This document shows, piece after piece, positions 52,118 to 60,836 of a DNA stretch of 64,000 bases. The number at the start of each line of letters is the position of its first letter. Positions within the stretch are counted from its first letter, which is position 1. A program made the translations under genes and the position numbers. This DNA is from Tardiphaga robiniae (lineage in GTDB: Bacteria; Pseudomonadota; Alphaproteobacteria; Rhizobiales; Xanthobacteraceae): assembly GCF_013359755.1 (NCBI RefSeq), contig NZ_JABMCJ010000082.1, positions 213,105 to 277,104 on the forward strand, given 5' to 3'. The notes under the pieces are model-generated. The model searched no databases. It was not told where the DNA came from and saw only the letters and a list, made by a program, of their open reading frames with translations.

Positions 52118-53341
52118 ATGCGCTTGAAAAGACTGACCGTCACACAACTTTCACTCGCCGGCGCCTTTGCGCTTGCGCTGCTCGCCACATCCGCAAACGC
52201 GCAGATTTCCGACGACGTCGTCAAGATCGGCGTGCTCACCGACATGAACGGTCCGGCCTCGACGCCCTCCGGCCAGGGTTCGGTGACGGCCGCGCAAATG
52301 GCCGTGGATGATTTCGGCGGGACCGTGCTGGGCAAGCCGATCAGCATCATCATCGGCGATCATCAGTTGAAGCCCGATGTCGGCGCCAGTCTCGCGCGGC
52401 GCTGGTACGATGTCGATCAGGTCGATCTCATCGTCGACGTGCCGGTGTCTGCTGTCGGCCTTGCCGTTCAGAACGTCGCCAACGATCGCAAGCGATTGTT
52501 CATCACCCATTCGACCGGCGCTGCAGACTTCCACGGCAAGTTCTGCTCGCCTTATACGATGCAGTGGGTATTCGACACCCGCGCGCTCGCCGTCGGCACC
52601 GCGCAGGAAGTGGTGAAGCGCGGCGGCGACAGCTGGTTCTTCATCACCGATGACTTTGCTTTCGGCCATGCGCTGGAGCGCGACGCATCTGCCGTCGTCA
52701 CCAAGACTGGCGGCAAGGTGATTGGCTCTGTACGGCCGCCATTCGGCGCATCGGACCTGTCGTCCTTCGTGCTGCAGGCGCAGGCCTCTAAGGCCAAGAT
52801 CATCGGCATCGCCGGTGGGCCGCCGAACAACATCAACGAGATCAAGACTGCCGGCGAATTCGGCGTGTTCAAGGGCGGCCAGCAGATGGCGGCGCTGCTG
52901 GCGCTGATCACCGACATCGACTCGCTGGGGCTACAGACGGCGCAAGGCCTGCTGCTGACCACCGCCTTTTACTGGGACATGGACGACAAGACCCGCGCCT
53001 GGTCGAAGCGCTTCTTCGAGAAGACCAAGCGGATGCCCACCATGTGGCAGGCCGGCGTCTATTCCTCGACCATGGTTTATCTCAATGCCGTCAAGGAAGC
53101 CGGCACCGACGAGCCGCTGAAGGTCGCCGCCAAGATGCGCGAGAAGCCGATCGAGGATTTCTTCGCACGCAACGGCAAACTGCGCGAGGACGGGTTAATG
53201 GTCCACGACCTGATGCTGGTGCAGGTCAAGTCACCCGAAGAGTCCAAGTATCCGTGGGACTACTACAAGATCCTCGCAAAGATTTCCGGCGAGGAGGCAT
53301 TCGGGCCGCCAGACCCGGCTTGTGCATTGGGGAAGAAGTAG
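52118..53341 (+). CDS. ABC transporter substrate-binding protein (branched-chain/amide type)
   Basis: 407 aa with a good ribosome-binding site (GGGGAGG). The signal peptide (1 to about 29, AFALALLATSANA) is followed by a type I periplasmic-binding fold of the Leu/Ile/Val and amide family (DDVVKIGVLTDMNGPASTPS, VDLIVDVPVSAVGLAVQNVA, GGDSWFFITDDFAFGHALER). It delivers a ligand to an ABC importer in the inner membrane. No permease or ATPase gene lies nearby. Ligands of this family range from amino acids to aromatic acids, so the substrate is open. Confidence 0.9.
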   Translation: MRLKRLTVTQLSLAGAFALALLATSANAQISDDVVKIGVLTDMNGPASTPSGQGSVTAAQMAVDDFGGTVLGKPISIIIGDHQLKPDVGASLARRWYDVDQVDLIVDVPVSAVGLAVQNVANDRKRLFITHSTGAADFHGKFCSPYTMQWVFDTRALAVGTAQEVVKRGGDSWFFITDDFAFGHALERDASAVVTKTGGKVIGSVRPPFGASDLSSFVLQAQASKAKIIGIAGGPPNNINEIKTAGEFGVFKGGQQMAALLALITDIDSLGLQTAQGLLLTTAFYWDMDDKTRAWSKRFFEKTKRMPTMWQAGVYSSTMVYLNAVKEAGTDEPLKVAAKMREKPIEDFFARNGKLREDGLMVHDLMLVQVKSPEESKYPWDYYKILAKISGEEAFGPPDPACALGKK

Positions 53342-53356
53342 GAAAGCGACGCTCCC

Positions 53357-53548
53357 CTTCCCCTCTCCCCCAGCGCGGCAACGCCGCGCGCCGCGCGCCG
53401 CGGGAGAGGGTGCCTGAGCGCAGCGAAGGCGGGAGAGGGATAGCGACAAAGCGCGGAGTTGTGGCGCCCTCTCCCGTCTGCGCGCCTTCGGCGCGCATCC
53501 ACCCTCTCCCGCGGCGCGGAGCTTTGCTCCGCTGGGGGAGAGGGGAAG
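53357..53548. repeat. large inverted repeat of ctctcccc type
   Basis: The outer arms cttcccctctcccccagcg (53357-53375) and cgctgggggagaggggaag (53530-53548) are perfect complements 154 bases apart. Inside are further gagaggg/ccctctc palindromes and GC hairpins. The unit fills the space between the convergent ABC and TAXI binding-protein genes and resembles a compound extragenic palindrome. Confidence 0.8.
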
Positions 53549-53556
53549 AAAGCCCC

Positions 53557-54528
53557 CTACTTCACCACCCCAATCTCTCTGAAATACTTCAGCACCCCGG
53601 GATGGATCAGCGCCACATCGGGCGCTGACGCCACTGTGTTCGATGCCGTCGTCTCCTTCGCCTGCGCCAGCCGCGCGCCGAGCTTGGCTTCGGCGCCGTG
53701 CAGTGTCTTCGCCAGCCGATAGGCGACCTCATCCGGCAGCGTTTCGCGCGCGAGGATGTAGCTCCACGAGCCCACCGACGCGATCGGCATCGGCTGGTTC
53801 GGATAGCTGTTGGCGCCCACCAGCATCGGCTTGAGGAAGGCGTGCTTGGCACGGATCTGCGCGATCTCCGCCGCATCGGGCGCAATGAAGCGCGCGCCGC
53901 CGGGGCTTTCGCTCATGGCCTTGAAGCCGGGCCAGCCCAGTCCCGCGCCCCACAGCGCTGCCACGCGACCGTCCTGCACCATCGCCGGACCGTCGCCGGC
54001 GCGGTCGAGATAGACCGCCTGAAAATCCTTGTCCTGATCGAGGCCGATCCCGTCCAGCACATAGCGCGACAGGAACACGAGGCCGGAGCCTTTCGCGCCG
54101 AAGGCGATCGGCTTGCCGACAAGATCGCGGATCGTCTTGTAGGGACTGTCGGCGCGCACCACGAACATGCCGGGATTGGAATAGAGCGCGGTGATAATCT
54201 TCAGCTTCGTCGGCGCCCGGCCGATGCCCTTGAACGCTTCATAAGCGGGCTCGCCGGCTACCAAAGCGAGATCGAGTTGGCCGGCTTCGAGCAACGGGAT
54301 GTTCTCGGTCGAGCCTTTGGTATTGCGCGTGGCCAGCGTCAGCGACGGATCGGCCTTGTTCATCACCTCGGCAAAGGCGTCGCCATAGAGCGGGAAGCCG
54401 CCGCCGGGCGTCGCCGTGCCGAGACTCAAGCTGAGAGGCATGGTGGTCGACATCGGCTTGGCCCCCTCCTGCGCAATGGCCGTCGTGACAGTCAGGAATG
54501 CTGCGCAAACAAGCGGCATCATTTTCAT
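53557..54528 (-). CDS. TAXI-family TRAP transporter solute-binding protein
   Basis: 323 aa. The signal peptide (1 to about 19, ending AIAQ) is followed by SLSLGTATPGGGFPLYGDAF and TLATRNTKGSTENIPLLEAG, the typical opening of TAXI (TRAP-associated extracytoplasmic immunogenic) proteins. VRADSPYKTIRDLVGKPIAF and ALYSNPGMFVVR also fit. It would pass an organic acid or amino acid to a DctQM-type permease, but no such gene is in the window. It is divergent from the Bug-type gene with 148 bases between starts. Confidence 0.87.
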   Translation of the reverse strand: MKMMPLVCAAFLTVTTAIAQEGAKPMSTTMPLSLSLGTATPGGGFPLYGDAFAEVMNKADPSLTLATRNTKGSTENIPLLEAGQLDLALVAGEPAYEAFKGIGRAPTKLKIITALYSNPGMFVVRADSPYKTIRDLVGKPIAFGAKGSGLVFLSRYVLDGIGLDQDKDFQAVYLDRAGDGPAMVQDGRVAALWGAGLGWPGFKAMSESPGGARFIAPDAAEIAQIRAKHAFLKPMLVGANSYPNQPMPIASVGSWSYILARETLPDEVAYRLAKTLHGAEAKLGARLAQAKETTASNTVASAPDVALIHPGVLKYFREIGVVK

Positions 54529-54676
54529 GGGGCACCTCGACGTCGATCAGCCTGCATCGTTCGACCAAGCTTGTAGGCAAAATCCGAATTCTATGAAAGC
54601 ATGGAGGTAACGGGCGGCAAGCCCGATCGAACGACGTCGCGCATCAGCGCTGCGATTTTCATGTCTGGGAGGAACT

Positions 54677-55654
54677 ATGATCGCTTTTCTGCGTGCCGCT
54701 GTGCTGTGTCTTGTCGGCTTCGCCAGCCTCGCCACGACGACCCTCCCCGCCTCCGCCGCCGGCTATCCCGATCGCCCCGTGCGCTGGCTGATCGGCTTCG
54801 CTGCCGGCGGCCCCGTCGATATCGTGGCGCGCATCATGGCACAGTGGCTGTCGGATCATTTCGGCCAGCAATTCGTCGTGGAAAACCGCGCTGGATCGGG
54901 CGGCAATCTCGCCGCCGCCGCGGCCGTGACCTCGGCGCCGGATGGCTATACGCTGCTGTTCGTCGCACCGAACAACGCAATCTCGGCCTCGCTCTACAAG
55001 AAGCTGCCTTACGATTTCATCCGCGACACCGTGCCGGTCGCCAGCATCATGCAGCTCACCAATATGCTGGTGGTGTCGAATGGCATGCCCGTGAAAACGG
55101 TCCAGGAGTTCATCGACTACTGCAAGGCCAATCCCGGCAAGATCTCCTATGCGTCGTCGGGCAATGGCACCTCGGTGCATATGTCAGCCGAATTGTTCAA
55201 GGCGATGACCAAATGCGACATGATCCACGTGCCCTATCGCGGCTCGGCGATCGCCTTTCCCGACATCATCTCCAACAAGGTGCAGTTGATCTTCGACAAC
55301 CTGCCCACGGCGCTCGAACAGTCGCGGGGCGGCACCGTCCGCGCGCTCGGCGTCACCTCGCCGCAACGCTGGCCCATCGTGCCGGATGTCCCGGCCATTG
55401 CCGAGACCGTGCCGGGCTTCGAGTCCATCGGCTTCTACGGCATCTCCGCGCCGAAGGGCACGCCGCCGGAAGTGATTGCCACCCTCAACAAGGCTGTGGG
55501 CGAAGCGTTGAAGGATCCGAAACTGATCGCACGGCTCGCCGAGACCGGCGGTGTGCCGAAGCCCATGACGCCCGAGGAATTCGGCAAACTGGTTGCCGCC
55601 GAAACCGAGAAATGGCGCAAGGTGGTGGAATTCGCCGGCGTCTCGGTCGACTGA
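54677..55654 (+). CDS. tripartite tricarboxylate transporter binding protein (Bug/TctC family)
   Basis: 325 aa with a strong GGGAGGAA ribosome-binding site. The signal peptide ends near residue 28 (TLPASAAG). The Bug-family body is clear: YPDRPVRWLIGFAAGGPVDI, VVENRAGSGGNLAAAAAVTS, APDGYTLLFVAPN, HVPYRGSAIAFPDIISNKVQ and GVTSPQRWPIVPDVPAIAE. Bug proteins capture carboxylates such as citrate or aromatic acids. No tctA/tctB permease genes are close. Many Alphaproteobacteria and Betaproteobacteria carry orphan Bug genes. Confidence 0.92.
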   Translation: MIAFLRAAVLCLVGFASLATTTLPASAAGYPDRPVRWLIGFAAGGPVDIVARIMAQWLSDHFGQQFVVENRAGSGGNLAAAAAVTSAPDGYTLLFVAPNNAISASLYKKLPYDFIRDTVPVASIMQLTNMLVVSNGMPVKTVQEFIDYCKANPGKISYASSGNGTSVHMSAELFKAMTKCDMIHVPYRGSAIAFPDIISNKVQLIFDNLPTALEQSRGGTVRALGVTSPQRWPIVPDVPAIAETVPGFESIGFYGISAPKGTPPEVIATLNKAVGEALKDPKLIARLAETGGVPKPMTPEEFGKLVAAETEKWRKVVEFAGVSVD

Positions 55655-55671
55655 GCTGGACGCTCTTTCGT

Positions 55672-55884
55672 CTAGACGCTTACGGCGACCATGGCGGGCA
55701 GCAGCTCAGAACTGCTGACCGCCCCGGCGACCAGATAGGCGAAGCCCAGCAGGGCCAGGAAGCCGAGAAAGAACAGCGCAAAGAGGATGATCGAGAGCTT
55801 CTTGGCGAAAGCCGAGATGTTGGTGAGGCCGAGGCCGCCGGCAATCAGGGATATGATCAGACAGATGACAGCCCAGCGAAACAC
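55672..55884 (-). CDS. DUF1328 small membrane protein
   Basis: 70 aa from a GTG at 55884 with GGGAGG 5 bases upstream; a longer frame from 55998 is rejected because it reads through the promoter. FRWAVICLIISLIAGGLGLT with the next helix (KLSIILFALFFLGFLALLGF) is the DUF1328 pattern of two membrane spans; the C-terminal tail is longer than usual. The family is often stress-induced. A perfect EcfG promoter lies about 33 bases upstream (55917-55941). Confidence 0.85.
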   Translation of the reverse strand: MFRWAVICLIISLIAGGLGLTNISAFAKKLSIILFALFFLGFLALLGFAYLVAGAVSSSELLPAMVAVSV

Positions 55885-55916
55885 CCGCGCCTCCCTACGT
55901 TGAAATTGCGCAGACA

Positions 55917-55941
55917 AACGCCACCGGCCAGCCAAAGTTCC
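55917..55941 (-). promoter_or_regulatory. EcfG promoter of the DUF1328 gene
   Basis: On the minus strand GGAAC (55941-55937), a 16-base spacer, CGTT (55920-55917): exact consensus. Transcription would start near 55907, about 23 bases before the GTG. Confidence 0.75.
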
Positions 55942-56035
55942 GCCCCCGGGAACGCGGCATTGCCCACAGGCGATGGCCGATATAAGGAATGCCTGCACCG
56001 CCGTCCCCGCTTCTCACACCCGCTGGACGCCGGCG

Positions 56036-56111
56036 GGGCCTGTAGCTCAATGGTTAGAGCCGACCGCTCATAACGGTCTGGTTGCAGGTTCGAGTCCTGC
56101 CGGGCCCACCA
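56036..56111 (+). tRNA. tRNA-Ile(CAU), lysidine-modified type (or Met)
   Basis: A complete 76-base cloverleaf with encoded CCA: acceptor stem gggcctg/cgggccc (one G-U pair), D-arm gctc/gagc, anticodon stem gaccg/cggtc with loop ctcataa (anticodon CAT at 56069-56071), T-arm gcagg/cctgc with ttcgagt. A CAT anticodon is shared by Met, fMet and Ile2. It has G1-C72, so it is not the initiator. The acceptor pairs C4-G69 and C5-G68 match the determinants of the lysidine synthetase TilS, so I favour tRNA-Ile2 that reads AUA codons. Confidence 0.9.
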
Positions 56112-56588
56112 ATGATTTAGAGCCAGTCTGTGAGGGTCTTCTTTTTGTAGCCAATCCATTCGGTACGCGTTCTATCCTCTGAAGCGTTGCTGATCGCCCG
56201 CACGAGCCGGGCCTCAAGCCCGGTGAGACAATCGTCGTCAATGGCGGACACTTTGGCGATCTTAATTCCGGGGGAATTTTCGTCAGTAGGGAAGAGGGTT
56301 GGGTCGACGTGCCAAGACTTCGCGCCCGCAATCTAGCGGGCGGTCGAGATGAACCGGACCGTCACCTCCAAGTAGCCATACGCTAGCGCAGCATCATTGA
56401 TTGCCCGGCTCCAGACTTGTTTCTGGTTCTGAAATCGTATCTCGGAGTCTCCCGGCGCATCCAGGACGATAATCGCGCGCTTGATCACGGCGTTCAAGGC
56501 AGCGTGCAGTTGCTGCGGGGCATGCCGGCACCCATTGCGTATTGCCGGCTCTGTGGCACGATAAAGCGAATTTCAGCAGTCGGTTTGT
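56112..56588. other. stretch after the tRNA without a clear gene
   Basis: 477 bases directly 3' of the tRNA. Frames here are short or lack a usable start (for example a frame from about 56185 to 56390 with no ATG). The stretch has lower GC than its surroundings and no integrase remnant that I can recognise. It may be decayed accessory DNA next to a tRNA site; no direct repeat of the tRNA 3' end was found downstream. Confidence 0.4.
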
Positions 56589-56897
56589 GTGCAAATGATC
56601 TTTGAACCAATTCGATTGATGCCTGAGGCGCCCGGGCAAACCCCGGCGAGGAACCGCACGATCTTTTCTCTCCTGGCGGCGGTTAGATGGGTCCAGCGTT
56701 ACGTTGACACCGAAGCCAAGACAACGCCGCGGTGGACGAAGCTGATCGCTGTTCTTGATGAGGCAACCGTCGGGAAAATTGAGCCGCACGAGGTTCGAAC
56801 CGCGCTCCATGTCGCTCTGATGGCTGAAGGATGGGCGATGCCAGACGAGCTTGAGCAACCAGATATATTCACGTCTGGCCGAGCGGATTCCCCGTAA
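56589..56897 (+). CDS. hypothetical protein, possibly accessory
   Basis: 102 aa from ATG 56589 or one of the next ATGs. The middle (FSLLAAVRWVQRYVDTEAKT, then LIAVLDEATVGKIEPHEVRT) looks helical and coding, but I recognise no family and there is no ribosome-binding site of note. An overlapping minus-strand frame is Arg-rich and rejected. It lies in the poorly coding stretch after the tRNA and may be a remnant of transferred DNA. Confidence 0.4.
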   Translation: MQMIFEPIRLMPEAPGQTPARNRTIFSLLAAVRWVQRYVDTEAKTTPRWTKLIAVLDEATVGKIEPHEVRTALHVALMAEGWAMPDELEQPDIFTSGRADSP

Positions 56898-56986
56898 CAT
56901 CAGCCGGGGTCCACCGGTAGCGGCACCACCTTCAAGTGGACGCCGGTATCTGTCATAGTTCAGGCTTCACTGCTCGGAGAACGCTT

Positions 56987-58315
56987 ATGTTGTTCCCTGT
57001 CGGTAGTCGATGGCTCGCAGCAATTCTCGCGCTGACATTTTGCACCAGCGCGAGCGCCGGCGATGTGCTCTTCGAAAATGTTCGAATCTTCGACGGGAGA
57101 AGCGCCACTCTTTCCGCTCCGTCGAATGTGCTGATCAAGGGCAACCTCATCGAGCGTATTTCCACGGCACCGATAGCAGCCGCAGACGCTCAGCGTGTTG
57201 CAGGAAACGGGCATACGCTGATGCCTGGCCTGATCGACAATCATTGGCATGCGATGTTGATACGGGTGACGCCGGCCCAGGCTTTCGGTGACGTCGGCTA
57301 CAACAATCTACTGGCCGGCAACGAAGCGACTGACACTCTGATGCGCGGCTTCACGACCGTTCGCGATGTTGGCGGGCCGGTGTTCGGCCTCAAGCGTGCC
57401 ATCGACGAGGGCATCGTCAAGGGCCCACGCATCTATCCGTCCGGCGCCATGATCACTATCACGAGCGGGCATGGGGATTTCCGGCAGCTGACCGATCTAC
57501 CACGCACGATCGGCGGCATGCTCACCCGCATGGAGCAGGTCGGTGGCGCTATAGTTGCGGACAGCCCTGACGAGGTGCGTCTGCGCGCGCGCGAACAACT
57601 CATGCAGGGCGCCTCCCAGGTCAAGTTGACGGCGGGCGGCGGCGTGTCGTCACCTTTCAGTCCGGTCGACGTGACCACTTTCACCGAGCCCGAACTACGC
57701 GCCGCCGTCGAAGCGGCCGAGAATTGGGGCACATATGTCGCCGCGCACGCCTTTACTCCGGCTGCGATCCAGAGAGCCGTTGCCGCGGGCGTGAAGTGCA
57801 TCGAACACGGCATGCTGATGGACGAGGCAACCGCCAGGCTGCTTGCCGAGAAGGACATCTGGTTGAGCTTGCAGCCTCTCCCCGAGGGCTTGAGGCTTGG
57901 CTTTCCGGAGGGGTCCGTCCAGCGGGCCAAGGCGGATGAGGTCTGGCCCGGCATAGCCAGGTCCTACGAGTTTGCCAGGAAGTACAAGATCAAGACGGCG
58001 TGGGGCACCGACGTGCTGTTCTCGCGCGCGCTCGCGCAGCAACAGGGGGCAATTCTGGCCTCGCTCACGCGCTGGTACACGCCCGCCGAAGCGCTGGTCA
58101 TGGCGACATCGACAAACGCCGAACTGCTGGCGCTGTCGGGCAAGCGCAATCCCTATCCCGGCAAGCTCGGCGTCGTGGAACAGGGTGCGCTCGCGGACTT
58201 ATTGCTTGTCGACGGCAATCCGCTGGACAACATCAACCTGATTGCCGATCCCGCGAATAATTTCAAAATCATCATGAAAGACGGCGTCATCTACAAGAAC
58301 ACTTTGAGCAAGTGA
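56987..58315 (+). CDS. secreted metal-dependent amidohydrolase
   Basis: 442 aa from ATG 56987 (CGGAGA 7 bases upstream), chosen because it starts a signal peptide (FPVGSRWLAAILALTFCTSA) that the longer frame would bury. The amidohydrolase fold is complete: metal ligands HWH in GLIDNHWHAML, a carboxylated-Lys candidate in GASQVKLTAGGGV, His in YVAAHAFTP, His in CIEHGMLMDE and the catalytic Asp in AWGTDVLFSR. It resembles imidazolonepropionase-like and prolidase-type exported hydrolases that act on amides, peptides or lactones. The substrate is unknown. A DUF4864 gene follows after 4 bases. Confidence 0.9.
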   Translation: MLFPVGSRWLAAILALTFCTSASAGDVLFENVRIFDGRSATLSAPSNVLIKGNLIERISTAPIAAADAQRVAGNGHTLMPGLIDNHWHAMLIRVTPAQAFGDVGYNNLLAGNEATDTLMRGFTTVRDVGGPVFGLKRAIDEGIVKGPRIYPSGAMITITSGHGDFRQLTDLPRTIGGMLTRMEQVGGAIVADSPDEVRLRAREQLMQGASQVKLTAGGGVSSPFSPVDVTTFTEPELRAAVEAAENWGTYVAAHAFTPAAIQRAVAAGVKCIEHGMLMDEATARLLAEKDIWLSLQPLPEGLRLGFPEGSVQRAKADEVWPGIARSYEFARKYKIKTAWGTDVLFSRALAQQQGAILASLTRWYTPAEALVMATSTNAELLALSGKRNPYPGKLGVVEQGALADLLLVDGNPLDNINLIADPANNFKIIMKDGVIYKNTLSK

Positions 58316-58319
58316 GCCT

Positions 58320-58727
58320 ATGCGCAGCCTCCTCTTTCTTGTCGTCATAGCGATCGGCCTCGCATCGCCTGTCCGTGCGGCGGACGATGTCGCGGCGGCG
58401 CAGAAGATCATCAGCTCCCAAGCCGATGCCCTGGCGCGCGACGACGCTGTGACTGCCTATGGGTTCGCGGCCCCCGGCATCCAGAGCATTTTCACCGATC
58501 CCGACAGCTTCATGGACATGGTGCGCAACGCCTATGCACCCATCTATCGCCATCGCAGCTTCGAATTCACCGAGAGCAACACATCTGACGGTACAATTGA
58601 GCAGAAAGTCCATATCGTTGATGCCGATGGTGTGCCGTGGGATGCGCTCTACACGCTGGAGCCGCAGCCGGATGGCAGCCTGAAGATCAGCGGCTGCATG
58701 TTGCTGAAAGTCGGCCAAGCTGTGTGA
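58320..58727 (+). CDS. exported DUF4864 protein
   Basis: 135 aa. The signal peptide ends near residue 20 (ASPVRAAD). The mature protein follows the DUF4864 layout (QKIISSQADALARDDAVTAY, GIQSIFTDPDSFMDMVRNAY, DGVPWDALYTLEPQPDGSL), an NTF2-like fold in the periplasm with no known function. It starts 4 bases after the amidohydrolase stop and is probably co-transcribed with it. Confidence 0.85.
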   Translation: MRSLLFLVVIAIGLASPVRAADDVAAAQKIISSQADALARDDAVTAYGFAAPGIQSIFTDPDSFMDMVRNAYAPIYRHRSFEFTESNTSDGTIEQKVHIVDADGVPWDALYTLEPQPDGSLKISGCMLLKVGQAV

Positions 58728-58810
58728 CACCTCACAGCGGCATTCACATTCGCACCTCACATCATCTATAATAGGTCCTGCACCTCTCTCGTCCTACGGT
58801 TGCTTCCCGG

Positions 58811-59275
58811 GTGAATTTGTTGCGGTACCTGTCCCTCAGCACACTGTCTCCCATTGTCCTGGGCAGCCTGTTGGCGTGCGGGGTGTCGACCATCGCGATG
58901 GCTGACACGCGTCGCCTATCCCTGATGCCCGATCCGCGCGGCGAGTTCATCCGGCTCTGCGCGCCCTTCATGGTGTCGCGCTATGCACATCCCGAAGCGA
59001 TCTGTGACTGCGTCCGCACCGCGCTGATCGGCGAGATCGGCGATCGCGATATTCTCGACGCGATCCTGTACGGGGTCACCGAGCGCGGCGTCCCCACGCT
59101 GAACGAGAACTGGCTGCCGCCGGACAAACGAAGCTTGATCCCGCGGACCATGACGGCGATTGCGGAGCCGACGCTTGATTGCATGTTCGGTAGCGGCCCG
59201 GCCAAACGCGCGCTCGAAAACGTGCCGATCGATGGATTTCCGGCGATGCCGCCGGTGCAGGATCTGACGCCTTAG
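58811..59275 (+). CDS. exported hypothetical protein
   Basis: 154 aa from GTG 58811, supported by the signal-like segment (SLSTLSPIVLGSLLACGVST, cleavage near residue 31 at AMA-D). Mature cysteines occur in RLCAPFM, ICDCVRTAL and LDCMFGSG, suggesting disulfides. No family is recognised. It converges with the MFS gene, overlapping it by 4 bases at the stop codons. Confidence 0.65.
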   Translation: MNLLRYLSLSTLSPIVLGSLLACGVSTIAMADTRRLSLMPDPRGEFIRLCAPFMVSRYAHPEAICDCVRTALIGEIGDRDILDAILYGVTERGVPTLNENWLPPDKRSLIPRTMTAIAEPTLDCMFGSGPAKRALENVPIDGFPAMPPVQDLTP

Positions 59276-60522
59276 GCGACCGATGCGCCCGAGGAGAAAA
59301 TCAACCTGCGGCGCGCCCGCAGCATCAGCGCCGTGATAATGGTGACATTGAGTGCATTCCAGGCGAGCCCATTCATGAACGCTGCCGCGTAGGAGCCCGT
59401 GGCGTCGAAGATGACGCCGGACATCCAGCCGCCAAGTGACATGCCACCCACCGTGCCCAATATGACAATGCCGACACGCGTAGCCGCCTGCGATGCCGGC
59501 ATCGCCTCGCGGATAATGATGGCATAGGCCGGCACCAGACCGCCCTGGAACAGGCCGAACATCGCCGAGATGATGTAAAGCGAAGCCAGGCTGTCGAAGA
59601 ACAAATAGAACAGCAGTGCGAATCCCTGCAGCAACGAGCCAATCAGCAGTGTGCGAATGCCACCGATACGATCGGCCAGAAAACCCGAGCCAACACGGCT
59701 GACAATCCCGCAGGCCAGCATCAGCGACAACATCTCGGCGCCGCGCGTCACGCCATAGCCGAGATCCCCGCAATAAGCGACGATATGCACCTGCGGCATC
59801 GCCATGGCGACACAGCAACCAATGCCGGCCACGAAGAGAAGCGTCGTCAGCGTGTTGTTGCTGAGCTGGAGATCGACCTTGGGCGGCGGCGCATTGACGT
59901 GACTGCGTCGTGTAACCGTGCCCATCTGCGCACGCAGAACCACAAGCATCAGGAGCATCAGGACGGTTGTGACCACCCCGACACTGATATGCGTCGAGCG
60001 CCAGCCAAAAGTCAGAATGCCCCAGCTGACAATGGGCGGCCAGAGCGTGCCGCCGATATAGCTGCCGGTCGCGGCGACAGTCACCGCGATGCCGCGCCGG
60101 CGTTCGAACCAGTGCGACGCTTCCGCCATCAGCGGTCCGAAGGTTGCCGACGATCCTGCCCCGATCACCACGTGAATAAGATTGAACTGCCAGAGCGCCC
60201 TGGACTGCGACGCGAGAAGATAACCGGCGCCCATCAGCACAGTCGCAAGCGCTATCGTGGCCACGATGCCGAACCGGTCCGTGAGCCTGCCGGCGACCAC
60301 GCCGCCGAGGCCGAAGCCGACCATGGTCAGGGTAAAGGCCAGCGACGCTGCACCGCGGCTGGCGGCGAAATCGGCCTGCACGGCCGGGAGCGCCACCACC
60401 ACCGACCACATGCCCACTGACCCCAGTGAGCCGATGATCAAGGCAAGCGACAGCCTGATCCAGGCCTGACGGGAGTCAGGCAGGAACGGCGTCGAATCTG
60501 AGGTGGGGGTCGCGATGGTCAC
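59272..60522 (-). CDS. MFS transporter
   Basis: 416 aa with twelve predicted membrane helices. The MFS loop motif is visible as GGVVAGRLTDRFGIVATIAL near residue 75, and ASHWFERRRGIAVTVAATGS in the second half of the N-domain. The sequence resembles the monocarboxylate / aromatic-acid type of MFS transporters (COG2271/COG2814 range); the substrate cannot be told. It is divergent from flhA, with about 310 bases between start codons. Confidence 0.88.
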   Translation of the reverse strand: MTIATPTSDSTPFLPDSRQAWIRLSLALIIGSLGSVGMWSVVVALPAVQADFAASRGAASLAFTLTMVGFGLGGVVAGRLTDRFGIVATIALATVLMGAGYLLASQSRALWQFNLIHVVIGAGSSATFGPLMAEASHWFERRRGIAVTVAATGSYIGGTLWPPIVSWGILTFGWRSTHISVGVVTTVLMLLMLVVLRAQMGTVTRRSHVNAPPPKVDLQLSNNTLTTLLFVAGIGCCVAMAMPQVHIVAYCGDLGYGVTRGAEMLSLMLACGIVSRVGSGFLADRIGGIRTLLIGSLLQGFALLFYLFFDSLASLYIISAMFGLFQGGLVPAYAIIIREAMPASQAATRVGIVILGTVGGMSLGGWMSGVIFDATGSYAAAFMNGLAWNALNVTIITALMLRARRRLIFSSGASVA

Positions 60523-60656
60523 GGCGGCAACATCCTCGGCGTGTGCCCACGGGTCAAGCGATATGCCGAAGGATTAGGCATGCAGAAACAGTGCAACAGA
60601 CCGTTTCGGCCAAAACTGGCTCCGGGCTTGTGGCAAAGCCGCGCAGTAACGCCTCG

Positions 60657-60672
60657 TTAACCCTTTGCTAAC
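60657..60672 (+). promoter_or_regulatory. CtrA-like box upstream of flhA
   Basis: TTAA (60657-60660), 7 bases, CTAAC (60668-60672). This differs by one base from the CtrA site TTAA-N7-TTAAC. It lies 165 bases before the flhA ATG. CtrA controls flagellar genes in many Alphaproteobacteria. Confidence 0.5.
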
Positions 60673-60836
60673 CATACACACGGCAAAAATTGCCGAGTGG
60701 AGTCGCGTCTCGTCAGCTGACCGGGGGAATGCCCGTGGATGCCAGTGCGGTGCCTCACTTGCGGATCGGCGGCCCTTCGGCCGCCGCGCAGACGTTCGGC
60801 AGTCGCGAGCGACATTCGCGCGGGGAAGCGGCATCG

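Noticed and set aside
53044..53628. 194-aa plus-strand frame across the inverted repeat
   Set aside because: It is mostly the ctctcccc palindrome plus an alternative frame of the ABC binding protein; not a gene.
56068..56331. 87-aa minus-strand frame over the tRNA (ends in LVGPAGLEPATRPL)
   Set aside because: A classical false gene read through the complement of a tRNA.
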